Below are positions 1 to 7,177 of a stretch of DNA of 8,853 nt, piece after piece. The stretch spans positions 1-8,853 of the forward strand of contig CANGMW010000098.1 in NCBI GenBank assembly GCA_947454695.1, read 5' to 3'. Under the pieces are notes generated by a model that was not told the DNA's origin, did not search any database, and saw only the letters and a list, made by a program, of their open reading frames with translations. The position numbers and the translations under genes are program-made. The stretch's first letter is position 1. Each line of letters begins with the position of its first letter. The stretch is from Comamonadaceae bacterium (lineage in GTDB: Bacteria > Pseudomonadota > Gammaproteobacteria > Burkholderiales > Burkholderiaceae_C).

Positions 1-272
1 GAATTCCATTACCTTTATGTAAGCGATGGGCCATCTGCCGACGTCCGTGAATGGCAGCTATTTGGCGCTTGAAAATTGCCCGATGGCGCTGCCAGAAAGC
101 GGCCCGTCACCATGGTCTGGACGGTGCCCATAGCGGACCTCCGTCAGTGCACAAAGAGGACATCCATCGTGAACTTGACCACAGTTCTTGTTCGTCCATG
201 GGTATTGGCAAAGAAGGTCGTGACTGCCATTCCTGTAACCTTTTGGCCCCGTTCACAGTATTGCTGAAAAAG
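1..272. other. Left-end stretch without a supportable gene
   Basis: Short open frames exist on both strands but none has a good ribosome binding site, a recognisable protein motif or a plausible length. On the minus strand a 28-codon frame begins at an ATG near 226 and ends near 143; it resembles nothing I know. The stretch lies downstream of the IclR regulator gene. Just past that gene's stop codon the minus strand reads CTTTTTC, but I see no stable hairpin before it, so I do not call a terminator. The segment with GCTGAAAAAGTC near 262-273 resembles the kind of sequence found at some insertion-sequence ends, which is only a weak impression. The stretch begins with an EcoRI site. Confidence 0.5.
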
Positions 273-1100
273 TCAGAGGTTTGAAATCGAATCGATTAAC
301 CGATCTGCCAAAGTCAGAAGCGGCTCATTCAGTCGTTCCACCGCTTCAAGCGGGTCTACGTCTCCATTGACACTCATGTTCAGCACATAGACTGGATGAC
401 CAGCAACCTTCAGAGGAGTAGCAAGCGCGACTACTTGAGGTTGCCACGCAGCCCAGCAAAACCTGCGAATACGCACGCTCTCAAATGCATCATTGATTTC
501 TTTGGCGATTTCATTCCACGTTGAGGCTCTACGCTTATGAAAGAGTTCCAGTAGAGTACTGACGACTTCAGTGGGTGCAACAGACAACCACGCACGACCC
601 AGTGAAGTCAGCTCCATGGGGACCCTTTGCCCGGCAACCACATTGCGCCATGCCACGCGGTGGCTGTATCGCACTGACTCCAGGTACACCATTTCTCCCT
701 GATCGGCAACGGCAAGTCCAACATTGATTTTTCTTTTCTCAGCCTCTGTTCGCATAAGTGGGCTGGCGATTTTCAACACTGGAGAGCCTGAGCGCATCGC
801 ATGCGCCAGGCTGAGCACTTCAGCCGCCAAACGGTATGCGCGTTGGCGCCGATCGTGTTCCAACATTCCGCACTCCACCAAGGTTTGGGTCAATCGACTG
901 ATGGTTGCACGTGAGAGTCCTGTGCGCTCGGCCAAGTCGCCATTGCCAAGCAAGTCTGTACCAGGCTTGAAGGCCCGCAATATGAATATTCCACGCTCAA
1001 GCGATCGATTGCGATCAGTTCGACTTGCGTCGTTGACGCCATTGGTTTCAACATCTTTGATCACCACCGCCACTCCAGTAGTTTGCGACTCCATTTCCAT
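273..1100 (-). CDS. IclR-family transcriptional regulator
   Basis: This is a DNA-binding regulator, probably controlling the divergent catabolic operon and itself. Counting from the first ATG, residues about 31-95 form the winged helix-turn-helix typical of IclR (RSLERGIFILRAF, then the recognition helix around GLSRATISRLTQTL, then the wing RRQRAYRLA). Residues about 105-270 match the IclR effector-binding domain (ELTSLGRAWLS near 163-173, and VVALATPL followed by VYVLNMSV). The length of up to 275 residues fits the family. The start is uncertain: the ATG at 1098-1100 overlaps the predicted -10 box and has no Shine-Dalgarno sequence. The ATG at 1092-1094 also lacks one. GTG codons beginning at 1067 and 1064 lie 5 and 8 bases after GGAG (1076-1073) and fit the promoter better, giving about 263-264 residues. 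Base composition is clearly more AT-rich than the metabolic genes. The effector is unknown, probably the substrate or a CoA intermediate. Confidence 0.93.
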   Translation of the reverse strand: MEMESQTTGVAVVIKDVETNGVNDASRTDRNRSLERGIFILRAFKPGTDLLGNGDLAERTGLSRATISRLTQTLVECGMLEHDRRQRAYRLAAEVLSLAHAMRSGSPVLKIASPLMRTEAEKRKINVGLAVADQGEMVYLESVRYSHRVAWRNVVAGQRVPMELTSLGRAWLSVAPTEVVSTLLELFHKRRASTWNEIAKEINDAFESVRIRRFCWAAWQPQVVALATPLKVAGHPVYVLNMSVNGDVDPLEAVERLNEPLLTLADRLIDSISNL

Positions 1101-1111
1101 TAGATGGAAAT
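1093..1111. promoter_or_regulatory. Candidate IclR operator (palindrome)
   Basis: ATTTCCAT, TAG, ATGGAAAT is a perfect inverted repeat with 8-base arms and a 3-base spacer. It covers the whole predicted -10 element of the regulator's own promoter. IclR-family dimers commonly bind short palindromes with TTCCA/TGGAA-type half sites, as in the E. coli IclR box TGGAAATNATTTCCA; here the half sites have the opposite order. The position suggests autorepression by blocking RNA polymerase. It lies about 115 bases upstream of the receptor gene start, so it could also control the divergent operon. Confidence 0.65.
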
Positions 1112-1128
1112 AGGGGGGTGCTTGTCAA
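1099..1128 (-). promoter_or_regulatory. Predicted sigma-70 promoter of the iclR-type gene
   Basis: On the minus strand a perfect -35 box TTGACA (1128 to 1123) is followed after 18 bases by TCTAAT (1104 to 1099), a five-of-six match to TATAAT. Transcription would start near 1092, so the upstream ATG at 1098-1100 would not be transcribed. The -35 box sits inside a small palindrome, GCTTG-T-CAAGC (1120-1130). The motifs are read directly; promoter activity is inferred. Confidence 0.68.
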
Positions 1129-1226
1129 GCCTATGCGTCTTAAGCTTCGCTGGCAATAAAAGCTGATTGCCGCTTGCCAATGCATCGGCTGAGGCAAATA
1201 CACATCACTATTAAGGAGACAAGGCA
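1112..1226 (+). promoter_or_regulatory. Upstream region and ribosome binding site of the catabolic operon
   Basis: A strong Shine-Dalgarno AAGGAG (1213-1218) lies 8 bases before the receptor ATG at 1227. No convincing pair of -35 and -10 boxes for the plus strand is visible. The best -35-like element, TTGCCA (1174-1179), has only poor -10 partners around 1196-1204. An inverted repeat GGCAAT (1152-1157) and ATTGCC (1166-1171) with an 8-base spacer could be a second protein-binding site. A weak core promoter would be consistent with activation by the regulator, but this is inference. Confidence 0.5.
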
Positions 1227-2204
1227 ATGCATAACCAAATTCGTAGTTCGCTTGTGAAAATCGGTACCGCACTCTTGGTCGGTACATGTTCGATGCATGC
1301 GGCCTTGGCGGAATTTCCAGACAAACCCATCAGATTGGTGGTTCCTTTTGCCCCAGGCGGAGGCACAGACCTGATTGCACGGACTCTGAGCGTCGGCATG
1401 CAAAAGGCCTTGGCGCAAAGTGTGATCGTGGATAACAAGCCGGGTGGTGGCACCATCATAGGAACAGACGCTGTGGCAAAGAGTGCACCCGATGGTTACA
1501 ACCTGGTTATGGCCACATTCGCGCATGCAATTAACCCAAGCATGCAACCCAAACTGCCGTTTGATACCAACAAGTCCTTCACGCCTGTGACCTTAGTGGC
1601 TAAGGGACCCAACATACTGGTCGTGAGAGCAGACAGCCCGCTGAAGTCTGTCAAAGATCTGGTCGCAGCAGCGAAGAGCAATCCCGGCAAACTCACCTAT
1701 GCCTCGCAAGGCAACGGAACTTCCGCCCATCTAGCCGGCGAAATGTTTGCGAATCTGGCAAAGGTCGACATGGTCCACGTTCCCTACCGTGGTGCAGGCC
1801 CTGCGCTTACCGATTTGATGGGTGGCCAGGTTGACATGATCTTCGGAACTGCCGCAGCGGTCTCAGCATTTCTTGAATCCGGAAAGCTACGGGCACTGGG
1901 TGTGACGAGTCCACAGGCGTCACCGGCTTTCAAGGGGGTGCCTGCCATTGCCGATACGGTTCCCGGGTACCAGGTCGAAAGCTGGTACGGCATCTACGCG
2001 CCCGCTGGCACACCTCCCAATGTAGTGGCCAAGATAGGCGCAGCCGCAGCCGCTTCGGCGCGCAGTGCTGAATTTGTCAAAAAAATCGAACCCGAAGGAC
2101 TTGCTGTAATCGCCAGCACGCCCGCTGAGTTTGACGCGTATGTAAAAGCGGAAGAACAGCGCTGGAAAAAGATCATCAAAGAAAACAATATCAAACCCGA
2201 TTGA
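1227..2204 (+). CDS. Bug/TctC-family periplasmic substrate-binding protein
   Basis: This protein probably captures a carboxylate in the periplasm. Residues 1-28 form a Sec signal peptide: a basic start with R6 and K11, a hydrophobic core around ALLVG, and a likely cleavage after A28 (HAALA before EFPDKP). The mature protein begins with the family signature PDKPIRLVVPFAPGGGTD (31-48). DNKPGGGTIIGTDAVAKS (69-86) and DGY (89-91) follow, then VPYRGAGPALTDLMGGQVD in the middle. The 325-residue length is standard. The family is greatly expanded in Burkholderiales and binds carboxylates such as tricarboxylates, dicarboxylates and aromatic acids. No TctA or TctB membrane partners are in the window, so it may be an orphan receptor that uses a distant transporter or works in sensing. 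The start is fixed by AAGGAG 8 bases upstream. It is the first gene of the operon. The ligand cannot be read from the sequence. Confidence 0.95.
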   Translation: MHNQIRSSLVKIGTALLVGTCSMHAALAEFPDKPIRLVVPFAPGGGTDLIARTLSVGMQKALAQSVIVDNKPGGGTIIGTDAVAKSAPDGYNLVMATFAHAINPSMQPKLPFDTNKSFTPVTLVAKGPNILVVRADSPLKSVKDLVAAAKSNPGKLTYASQGNGTSAHLAGEMFANLAKVDMVHVPYRGAGPALTDLMGGQVDMIFGTAAAVSAFLESGKLRALGVTSPQASPAFKGVPAIADTVPGYQVESWYGIYAPAGTPPNVVAKIGAAAAASARSAEFVKKIEPEGLAVIASTPAEFDAYVKAEEQRWKKIIKENNIKPD

Positions 2205-2216
2205 TGCGAGAGAGAT

Positions 2217-3008
2217 ATGGACTACACAATGATTGAATTACAGGTCAGCAACGGCATTGCCACACTGACTTTGAATCGCCCCGATAAACGCAATGCGATG
2301 AGCGATGGCATGCGGTCGGAATTTATTGAGGCATTGGAGTCGGTAACGGCCGATAAAGCCATCCGTGCACTCGTGCTCACCGGCGCAGGCAAGGGCTTTT
2401 GCGCAGGGGGAGACATTACCGGCATGCAAAAGCGCATGAACGCGCCAGCGGGCGAGGTGGGCTTCAACGGCTGGCATCGCCAGCAGCGCGTACATCACGC
2501 TCAATCACTGCTGCACACCTGCCCTAAGCCAGTAATTGCTGCTGTGAACGGTGCTGCCTCGGGTCTGGGAGCGGACACTGCCCTGGCCTGCGACTTCATC
2601 ATTGCAAGCGAATGGGCCAGCTTTGCTTGGTCCTATGTGCTGCGCGGCATCATCCCGGATGGCGGCGGCATATACTTTTTGCCGCGCCGCGTCGGCCTGT
2701 CCAAGGCCAAAGAACTGATCTTCACGGGCCGCCAGGTCAAGGTCGACGAGGCCTTGGCACTTGGCATCGTGGACCGCAAGACCAGCGCTGACACGCTCTT
2801 GGCCGATGCGCAGGCCTGGGCCGCAGAGTTGAGCCAAGCCTCCAGCACGGCGCTGGCACTGACCAAGACCATCCTCAACCAGAGCTTCGAGCTGACCTCG
2901 CATGACGTGTTTGCGCAAGGTAGCCAGGCACAAGGCATTTGCTACACGAGCAGCGAGCACCGCGCTTCCGTGGAAGCCTTCCTGGCCAAGTCTGCAGGAA
3001 AAGAATGA
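2217..3008 (+). CDS. Crotonase-family protein (enoyl-CoA hydratase/isomerase), isomerase-like active site
   Basis: A 263-residue crotonase-fold protein acting on an acyl-CoA thioester. Visible signatures are LNRPDKRNAM (19-28), the CoA-binding and oxyanion segment GFCAGGDI (60-67), VNGAASGLGADTALACD (110-126) and IIPDGGGIYFLPRRVG (145-160). Against classical enoyl-CoA hydratases, the first catalytic glutamate position is D120 and the second is Y140, so the normal hydratase pair is missing. An aspartate, D148, sits in the PDGGG loop, the position where PaaG-type isomerases and 4-chlorobenzoyl-CoA dehalogenase carry their catalytic acid. A ring or double-bond isomerase, or a related reaction, is therefore more likely than simple hydration. 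The start at 2217 follows a GAGAGAG tract (2208-2214) and lies 12 bases after the receptor stop codon; ATG 2229 is less well placed. The stop overlaps the next start as ATGA. Confidence 0.9.
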   Translation: MDYTMIELQVSNGIATLTLNRPDKRNAMSDGMRSEFIEALESVTADKAIRALVLTGAGKGFCAGGDITGMQKRMNAPAGEVGFNGWHRQQRVHHAQSLLHTCPKPVIAAVNGAASGLGADTALACDFIIASEWASFAWSYVLRGIIPDGGGIYFLPRRVGLSKAKELIFTGRQVKVDEALALGIVDRKTSADTLLADAQAWAAELSQASSTALALTKTILNQSFELTSHDVFAQGSQAQGICYTSSEHRASVEAFLAKSAGKE

Positions 3009-5110
3009 ACCCCATGAACGCCATCACCCGCTTGCTGCAACCACGCTGCGTCGCCATCATTGGCGCCTCGGCCGACCCCAGCAAAACCGCTGGCCGACCA
3101 GTTGCCTATCTGCAAAAGCACGGCTTTGCCGGCCGCATCTTGCCGGTCAACCCGAAGGCTGACCGTATCGGAGACCTGCCGTGTTATGCCGACATCGCCT
3201 CGCTACCCGAGACGCCCGATGTCGCTATCGTGCTGCTGGGTGCCGAGCGCGCCCACCTTGCGGTAAAGGAACTCGCAGCGCGTGGTTGCGCTGCCGCCAT
3301 CGTGCTGGCAAGCGGTTACACCGAGACAGGTGAAGACGGTGCGCGCCGCCAAAAGCAGCTGGTGGAAGCCGCCGGTTCCATGCGCATCCTGGGGCCTAAC
3401 ACCATCGGGCTGGTCAACCTGACCGACCGCATCGTGCTCTCGGCCACCGGCGCGTTGGAGATGGACGAGTTTCCGGTGGGTGGCATTGGTGTGGTGTCGC
3501 AAAGCGGCGGCATCCTGGGCTCACTCTTGTCGCGTGCGGCTGCCCGTGGCATCGGCTTGTCCAAACTGATCTCTACCAGCAACGAGGTCGACTTGGAATT
3601 GGCCGACTTCATCGACTACTTGGCAGACGACCCGGCCACGCAGGTCATTGCGCTCTACATTGAGACTGTGCGCGATCCGGCCAAATTCCGTTCCGCCTGC
3701 CTGAAGGCAGCGCGCATGGGCAAGGCGGTAGTGGCGTTCAAGATCGGCCGCTCCGAAGCAGGTGCGCAAGCCGCTGTGTCGCACACCGGTGCGATGGCTG
3801 GCGCCGACCGCATGTACGACGCGCTGTTCAAGCAAGTAGGCGTGATCCGAGCGCAGACCTTCAATGACCTGCTCGACATCCCCGTCGCTCTGGCGACCGG
3901 GCGACACTTGCGCGGCAAACGCGTGGCCATCCTCACCAGCACAGGCGGTGCCGGCACGCTGGTGTCCGACGACCTGGGTGTAGCTGGTTTCGAGACGCCA
4001 GCACCCGACGAGGCCACAGCCTCAGCGCTGCGCGCGCTGCATAGCGGAGGCGAAGCCGTGCTGGACCGCAACCCGATCGACGTGACCTTGGCCGGCCTGC
4101 GCCCTGATCTGTTACGCGGTGCCATCCGTGCCCTATTGGCCAGCCCAAGCTACGACGCGCTGGTCATCATCGTGGGTTCGTCCAGCCTGGCCATGCCCGA
4201 ACTGATGGCTAACGCCATTCGTGACTGCCTGCCAGATTCGGACAAACCCGTCATGGCTTACGTAAGCCCGCATGCGCCAGAGGTGGGAGCCTTGCTCACG
4301 CGCAGCGGTGTGCCCGCTTTTGCTGCGGCGGAGAGCTGCACCGCTGCATTGACGGCTATGCACAAGGTCAGCAGCTTTGTGGCGCCTGACGAAGAGGTGG
4401 ACACTGGAACTGTCGTCGCGCTGGATACGATGCCATCGGGCTCGCTTGACGAAGCTCAGGCCAAGCAGCTGTTCGCGCGTTTCAATGTACCCTGTGCGGC
4501 AGAACGTATCGTCACCACACCCGCCGAAGCCGAGGTTGCTGCGCGCGAACTGGGTGGCCGGGTGGTGTTGAAGATCTTGTCGTCTCAGATCACGCACAAG
4601 AGTGATGTTGGCGGCGTTGCCATCGGCCTGACGCCAGAGACTGTCGGCGCTCGCCTGATGACCATGATTGCCGACGTGCAAGCCAAGGCCGGTGTGCAGC
4701 CTGAGCGGTTCCTGGTTCAGGAAATGGTGGGCGGTGGCACCGAGCTGATCCTGGGCATGCACCGCGATACGCTGGGCACGGCCGTGCTGCTAGGTATGGG
4801 CGGCGTGACGGCCGAGCTGTTCAAGGACACCACCATGCGCTTGCTGACCCAAGATGCGCAAGGCCTCAAAGGGCTGAGCAGAGCCGATGCTTTGTCGATG
4901 GCCAAAGACCTCAAGACCTGGCCACTACTCGACGGATTCCGGGGCCGCCCCAAAGCAGACGTGAACGCACTGGTGGATGCCATCGTGGCCTTCTCGCGCA
5001 TGGCGGCTCAGCTGGGTGACCGGCTGGTGGAGGCAGAAATCAACCCGGTGTTCGTGCGCGCACAAGGCCAAGGTGTGAGCGCTGCCGACGGTGTTGTCGT
5101 GCTGGCCTGA
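3005..5110 (+). CDS. Acyl-CoA synthetase, ADP/NDP-forming, fused alpha-beta type
   Basis: It activates a carboxylic acid to its CoA thioester with ATP, releasing ADP and phosphate. It has 701 residues, the usual length of the fused type. The N-terminal CoA-binding domain starts with VAIIGAS (16-22). The succinyl-CoA-ligase-like domain has VVSQSGG (163-169) and the phosphorylated-histidine motif SHTGA with H260. A second flavodoxin-like domain begins around KRVAILTSTGGAG. The C-terminal ATP-grasp domain covers about 478-701, with K523 in VVLKILSS and then THKSDVGGV, and ends with EAEINPVFV. All expected catalytic elements are present. Characterised relatives accept acetate, aryl acids and, for the Pseudomonas mendocina pimeloyl-CoA synthetase PauA, a dicarboxylate. 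The ATG at 3005 overlaps the previous stop by 4 bases and follows AGGAAAAG; a second ATG at 3014 is possible. The open frame extends upstream to 2939, but that would overlap the crotonase gene by 70 bases. The substrate is unknown. Confidence 0.93.
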   Translation: MNPMNAITRLLQPRCVAIIGASADPSKTAGRPVAYLQKHGFAGRILPVNPKADRIGDLPCYADIASLPETPDVAIVLLGAERAHLAVKELAARGCAAAIVLASGYTETGEDGARRQKQLVEAAGSMRILGPNTIGLVNLTDRIVLSATGALEMDEFPVGGIGVVSQSGGILGSLLSRAAARGIGLSKLISTSNEVDLELADFIDYLADDPATQVIALYIETVRDPAKFRSACLKAARMGKAVVAFKIGRSEAGAQAAVSHTGAMAGADRMYDALFKQVGVIRAQTFNDLLDIPVALATGRHLRGKRVAILTSTGGAGTLVSDDLGVAGFETPAPDEATASALRALHSGGEAVLDRNPIDVTLAGLRPDLLRGAIRALLASPSYDALVIIVGSSSLAMPELMANAIRDCLPDSDKPVMAYVSPHAPEVGALLTRSGVPAFAAAESCTAALTAMHKVSSFVAPDEEVDTGTVVALDTMPSGSLDEAQAKQLFARFNVPCAAERIVTTPAEAEVAARELGGRVVLKILSSQITHKSDVGGVAIGLTPETVGARLMTMIADVQAKAGVQPERFLVQEMVGGGTELILGMHRDTLGTAVLLGMGGVTAELFKDTTMRLLTQDAQGLKGLSRADALSMAKDLKTWPLLDGFRGRPKADVNALVDAIVAFSRMAAQLGDRLVEAEINPVFVRAQGQGVSAADGVVVLA

Positions 5111-5120
5111 GGACGCATCC

Positions 5121-7175
5121 ATGACGGCACGCTTGCATCTGGAACGGGAGGGCGGAATCGCCGTCATCGTCATTAACAACCCGCCCATCAATGCCGGGTC
5201 TGCTGCGGTGCGGCAAGGGCTGATGGCCTCACTTGAAACCCTGCGTACCGACGACGCGCTTGAAGGCGCGGTGCTGATGGGCGCTGGCAGTACCTTCATT
5301 GCCGGCTCGGACCTGCGTGAGTTCGGCCAGCCTATCACCGAGCCGCAGTTGCCTGCGGTGATCGCAGCTATCGAAGCCTGTGGCAAACCGGTGGTAGCGG
5401 CCTTGCATGGCGCAGCGCTGGGGGGTGGTTTCGAGCTGGCGCTCGGTTGCGATGCCCGATTGGCCGCACCGGGCACCGTGATCGGTTTGCCCGAGGTAAC
5501 GCTGGGCATCATTCCTGGTGCCGGTGGCACACAGCGGCTGCCCCGTATCGTCGGAATTCCCCGCGCGATTCGCATGATCTGCTCGGGCGAACGCATGGCC
5601 GCTGCGGCCGCACTCGAGGCTGGTCTGATAGACCAGATTGCAAGCGGCAACCTTCGCAATGCGGCTGTGGCGTACGCCCGGCTGCTCAAGGGTAGCAAAC
5701 ATCGGGTGCGCGATCGTCCGGTGCCTGAGGCACAGACTGCGGAGGTCACCGAGGCGGCTAACGCGGCGCTCAAGGCCGGAAAGCGCCGACCCGCAGTGCA
5801 AGCAGCTATTGATGCCATCACAAAAGCGGCAGTGGTGGGCATTGACCAAGGCCTGGCTAATGAGCGCGCAGTATTTCAGGACTTGCGCGTTTCGCGAGAG
5901 GCTTTTGCCCTGCGCCACCAGTTCTTTGCCGAGCGCGACAGCGCCAAATATCCCTCACTGGGCGACGCCACCCCCTGCACCACCGAGCATGTGGCCGTGA
6001 TTGGTGCGGGCACTATGGGCTCGGGCATTGCCATTGCCATGCTCGATGCGGGTTACTGCGTGCTTCTGCTGGAGCAGGATGCAGCCGCATTGGCGCGAGG
6101 TGCCGAACGCATCCAAGCACACTATGCTGCGCGCGTGCAGGGTGGCAAACTCAAACCCGATGCCGCTGCCGCCTGCGAAGCCCGGCTGCAGACCAGCTTG
6201 GACTGGGACCAATTGGCCAGTGCCGACCTGATCATCGAGGCCGTCTTCGAAGCGCTGGACGTCAAACGCCAGGTCTTTGCACGTATCGACGCAGTGGCCC
6301 GCCCGGGTGCGGTTTTGGCATCGAACACCTCGTACCTCGATCTGGATGCCATTGCAGCGGCCACCACACGGCCACAAGACGTGATTGGCCTGCACTTTTT
6401 CAGCCCTGCCAACGTGATGAAACTGTTAGAAGTGGTACGCGGCAAATTGACTGCGCCCGACGCGCTGGCCACGGGCCTGGCCGTTGGGAAGCGTTTGAAG
6501 AAGTTGCCAGTGCTCACCGGCAACGCGTTTGGCTTTATCGGCAATCGGCTCTACGCCGCTTACCGCAGCCAATGCGAATTCATGCTGGACGAAGGCGCGT
6601 GGCCCGAACAGGTCGATGCCGCATTGCAGATATTTGGATTTGCCATGGGGCCGTTTGCGGTGGGCGACCTGTCCGGGCTCGACATCGCCTGGCGCATGCG
6701 ACAGGCCCAGGCGGCCACGCGCGACCCCAGTGCCCGCTATGTGCACATCCCTGACCGGCTGTGCGAAGCCGGTCGCCTGGGCCGCAAGACCGGTGCCGGC
6801 TATTACAGCTACCCCGAAGGCAGCAAAGGCCCGCAGGTGGACAAAGCCGTGCACGACCTCATCGCACAGTGTCGTGCCGACAAAGGCCTGACTCCACGCA
6901 CCATTAGCGATGAAGAGATCGTGCGCCGCGTGCTGCTGGCAATCGTCAATGAGGCCGCACTACTAATGGGCGAAGGCGTGGCCGAGCGCGCCACCGACGT
7001 GGACGTGGTGCTGGTCAACGGCTTCGGCTTCCCACGCTGGGAAGGCGGCCCGGTTTTCTGGGCCCGCGATCGCGGTGCTGCTGCGCTGCAAGGTGACATG
7101 GCATGGCTGGCCGAGCTCTGCGGGCCTGGGTTTGTGGCCGGCGACCTACGCCACTTGATCGAACACGAGGGCTGA
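5121..7175 (+). CDS. Bifunctional enoyl-CoA hydratase / 3-hydroxyacyl-CoA dehydrogenase (FadB/FadJ/MFE1-like)
   Basis: A 684-residue fusion that carries out two consecutive beta-oxidation steps. The N-terminal crotonase domain (about 1-190) has both hydratase glutamates: E105 in GGGFELALGCD and E125 in GLPEVTLGIIPGAGGTQRL. The NAD-binding Rossmann domain starts at VAVIGAGTMGSG, with G295, G297 and G300. The dehydrogenase catalytic pair is H425 (GLHFFSPANVMKLLEV) and E437, with NTS before it and the GFIGNRL segment after it. Two C-terminal 3-hydroxyacyl-CoA dehydrogenase domains follow, the second ending in GFGFPRWEGGPVFWA. Both activities look intact. The start at 5121 has GAGG (5109-5112) 8 bases upstream, placed at the stop codon of the synthetase gene; the frame also opens at 5091 inside that gene, which is less likely. 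Homologues occur in fatty acid, dicarboxylate and ring-cleavage pathways. The operon context favours a pathway-dedicated enzyme over general fatty acid oxidation. Confidence 0.94.
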   Translation: MTARLHLEREGGIAVIVINNPPINAGSAAVRQGLMASLETLRTDDALEGAVLMGAGSTFIAGSDLREFGQPITEPQLPAVIAAIEACGKPVVAALHGAALGGGFELALGCDARLAAPGTVIGLPEVTLGIIPGAGGTQRLPRIVGIPRAIRMICSGERMAAAAALEAGLIDQIASGNLRNAAVAYARLLKGSKHRVRDRPVPEAQTAEVTEAANAALKAGKRRPAVQAAIDAITKAAVVGIDQGLANERAVFQDLRVSREAFALRHQFFAERDSAKYPSLGDATPCTTEHVAVIGAGTMGSGIAIAMLDAGYCVLLLEQDAAALARGAERIQAHYAARVQGGKLKPDAAAACEARLQTSLDWDQLASADLIIEAVFEALDVKRQVFARIDAVARPGAVLASNTSYLDLDAIAAATTRPQDVIGLHFFSPANVMKLLEVVRGKLTAPDALATGLAVGKRLKKLPVLTGNAFGFIGNRLYAAYRSQCEFMLDEGAWPEQVDAALQIFGFAMGPFAVGDLSGLDIAWRMRQAQAATRDPSARYVHIPDRLCEAGRLGRKTGAGYYSYPEGSKGPQVDKAVHDLIAQCRADKGLTPRTISDEEIVRRVLLAIVNEAALLMGEGVAERATDVDVVLVNGFGFPRWEGGPVFWARDRGAAALQGDMAWLAELCGPGFVAGDLRHLIEHEG

Positions 7176-7177
7176 CC

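Noticed and set aside
51..284. Small open frames at the left edge (51-284 and 76-267, plus strand)
   Set aside because: They show no ribosome binding site and no protein family features, and the longer one runs into the end of the regulator gene.
253..285. Possible terminator after the regulator gene
   Set aside because: The minus strand has a short T-run just after the stop codon but no GC-rich hairpin precedes it.
1122..1150. TTGTCA as a -35 box for the divergent operon
   Set aside because: At 17 bases downstream the sequence is CTTCGC, which is not a -10 element; the same bases form the better minus-strand TTGACA box.
2939..3004. Upstream extension of the acyl-CoA synthetase frame
   Set aside because: It would overlap the crotonase gene by 70 bases and adds 22 residues not expected before the CoA-binding domain. 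The ATGA overlap at 3005 with AGGAAAAG upstream is a better start.
4133..4762. 209-codon open frame on the minus strand
   Set aside because: It is antisense to the acyl-CoA synthetase ATP-grasp region, with His/Gln-rich translation without family features.
4925..5842. 305-codon open frame on the minus strand
   Set aside because: It lies opposite the synthetase and hydratase/dehydrogenase genes, whose motifs are unmistakable. Its translation is rich in Ala, Ser, Pro and Arg with no domain signature, typical of an antisense shadow in GC-rich DNA.
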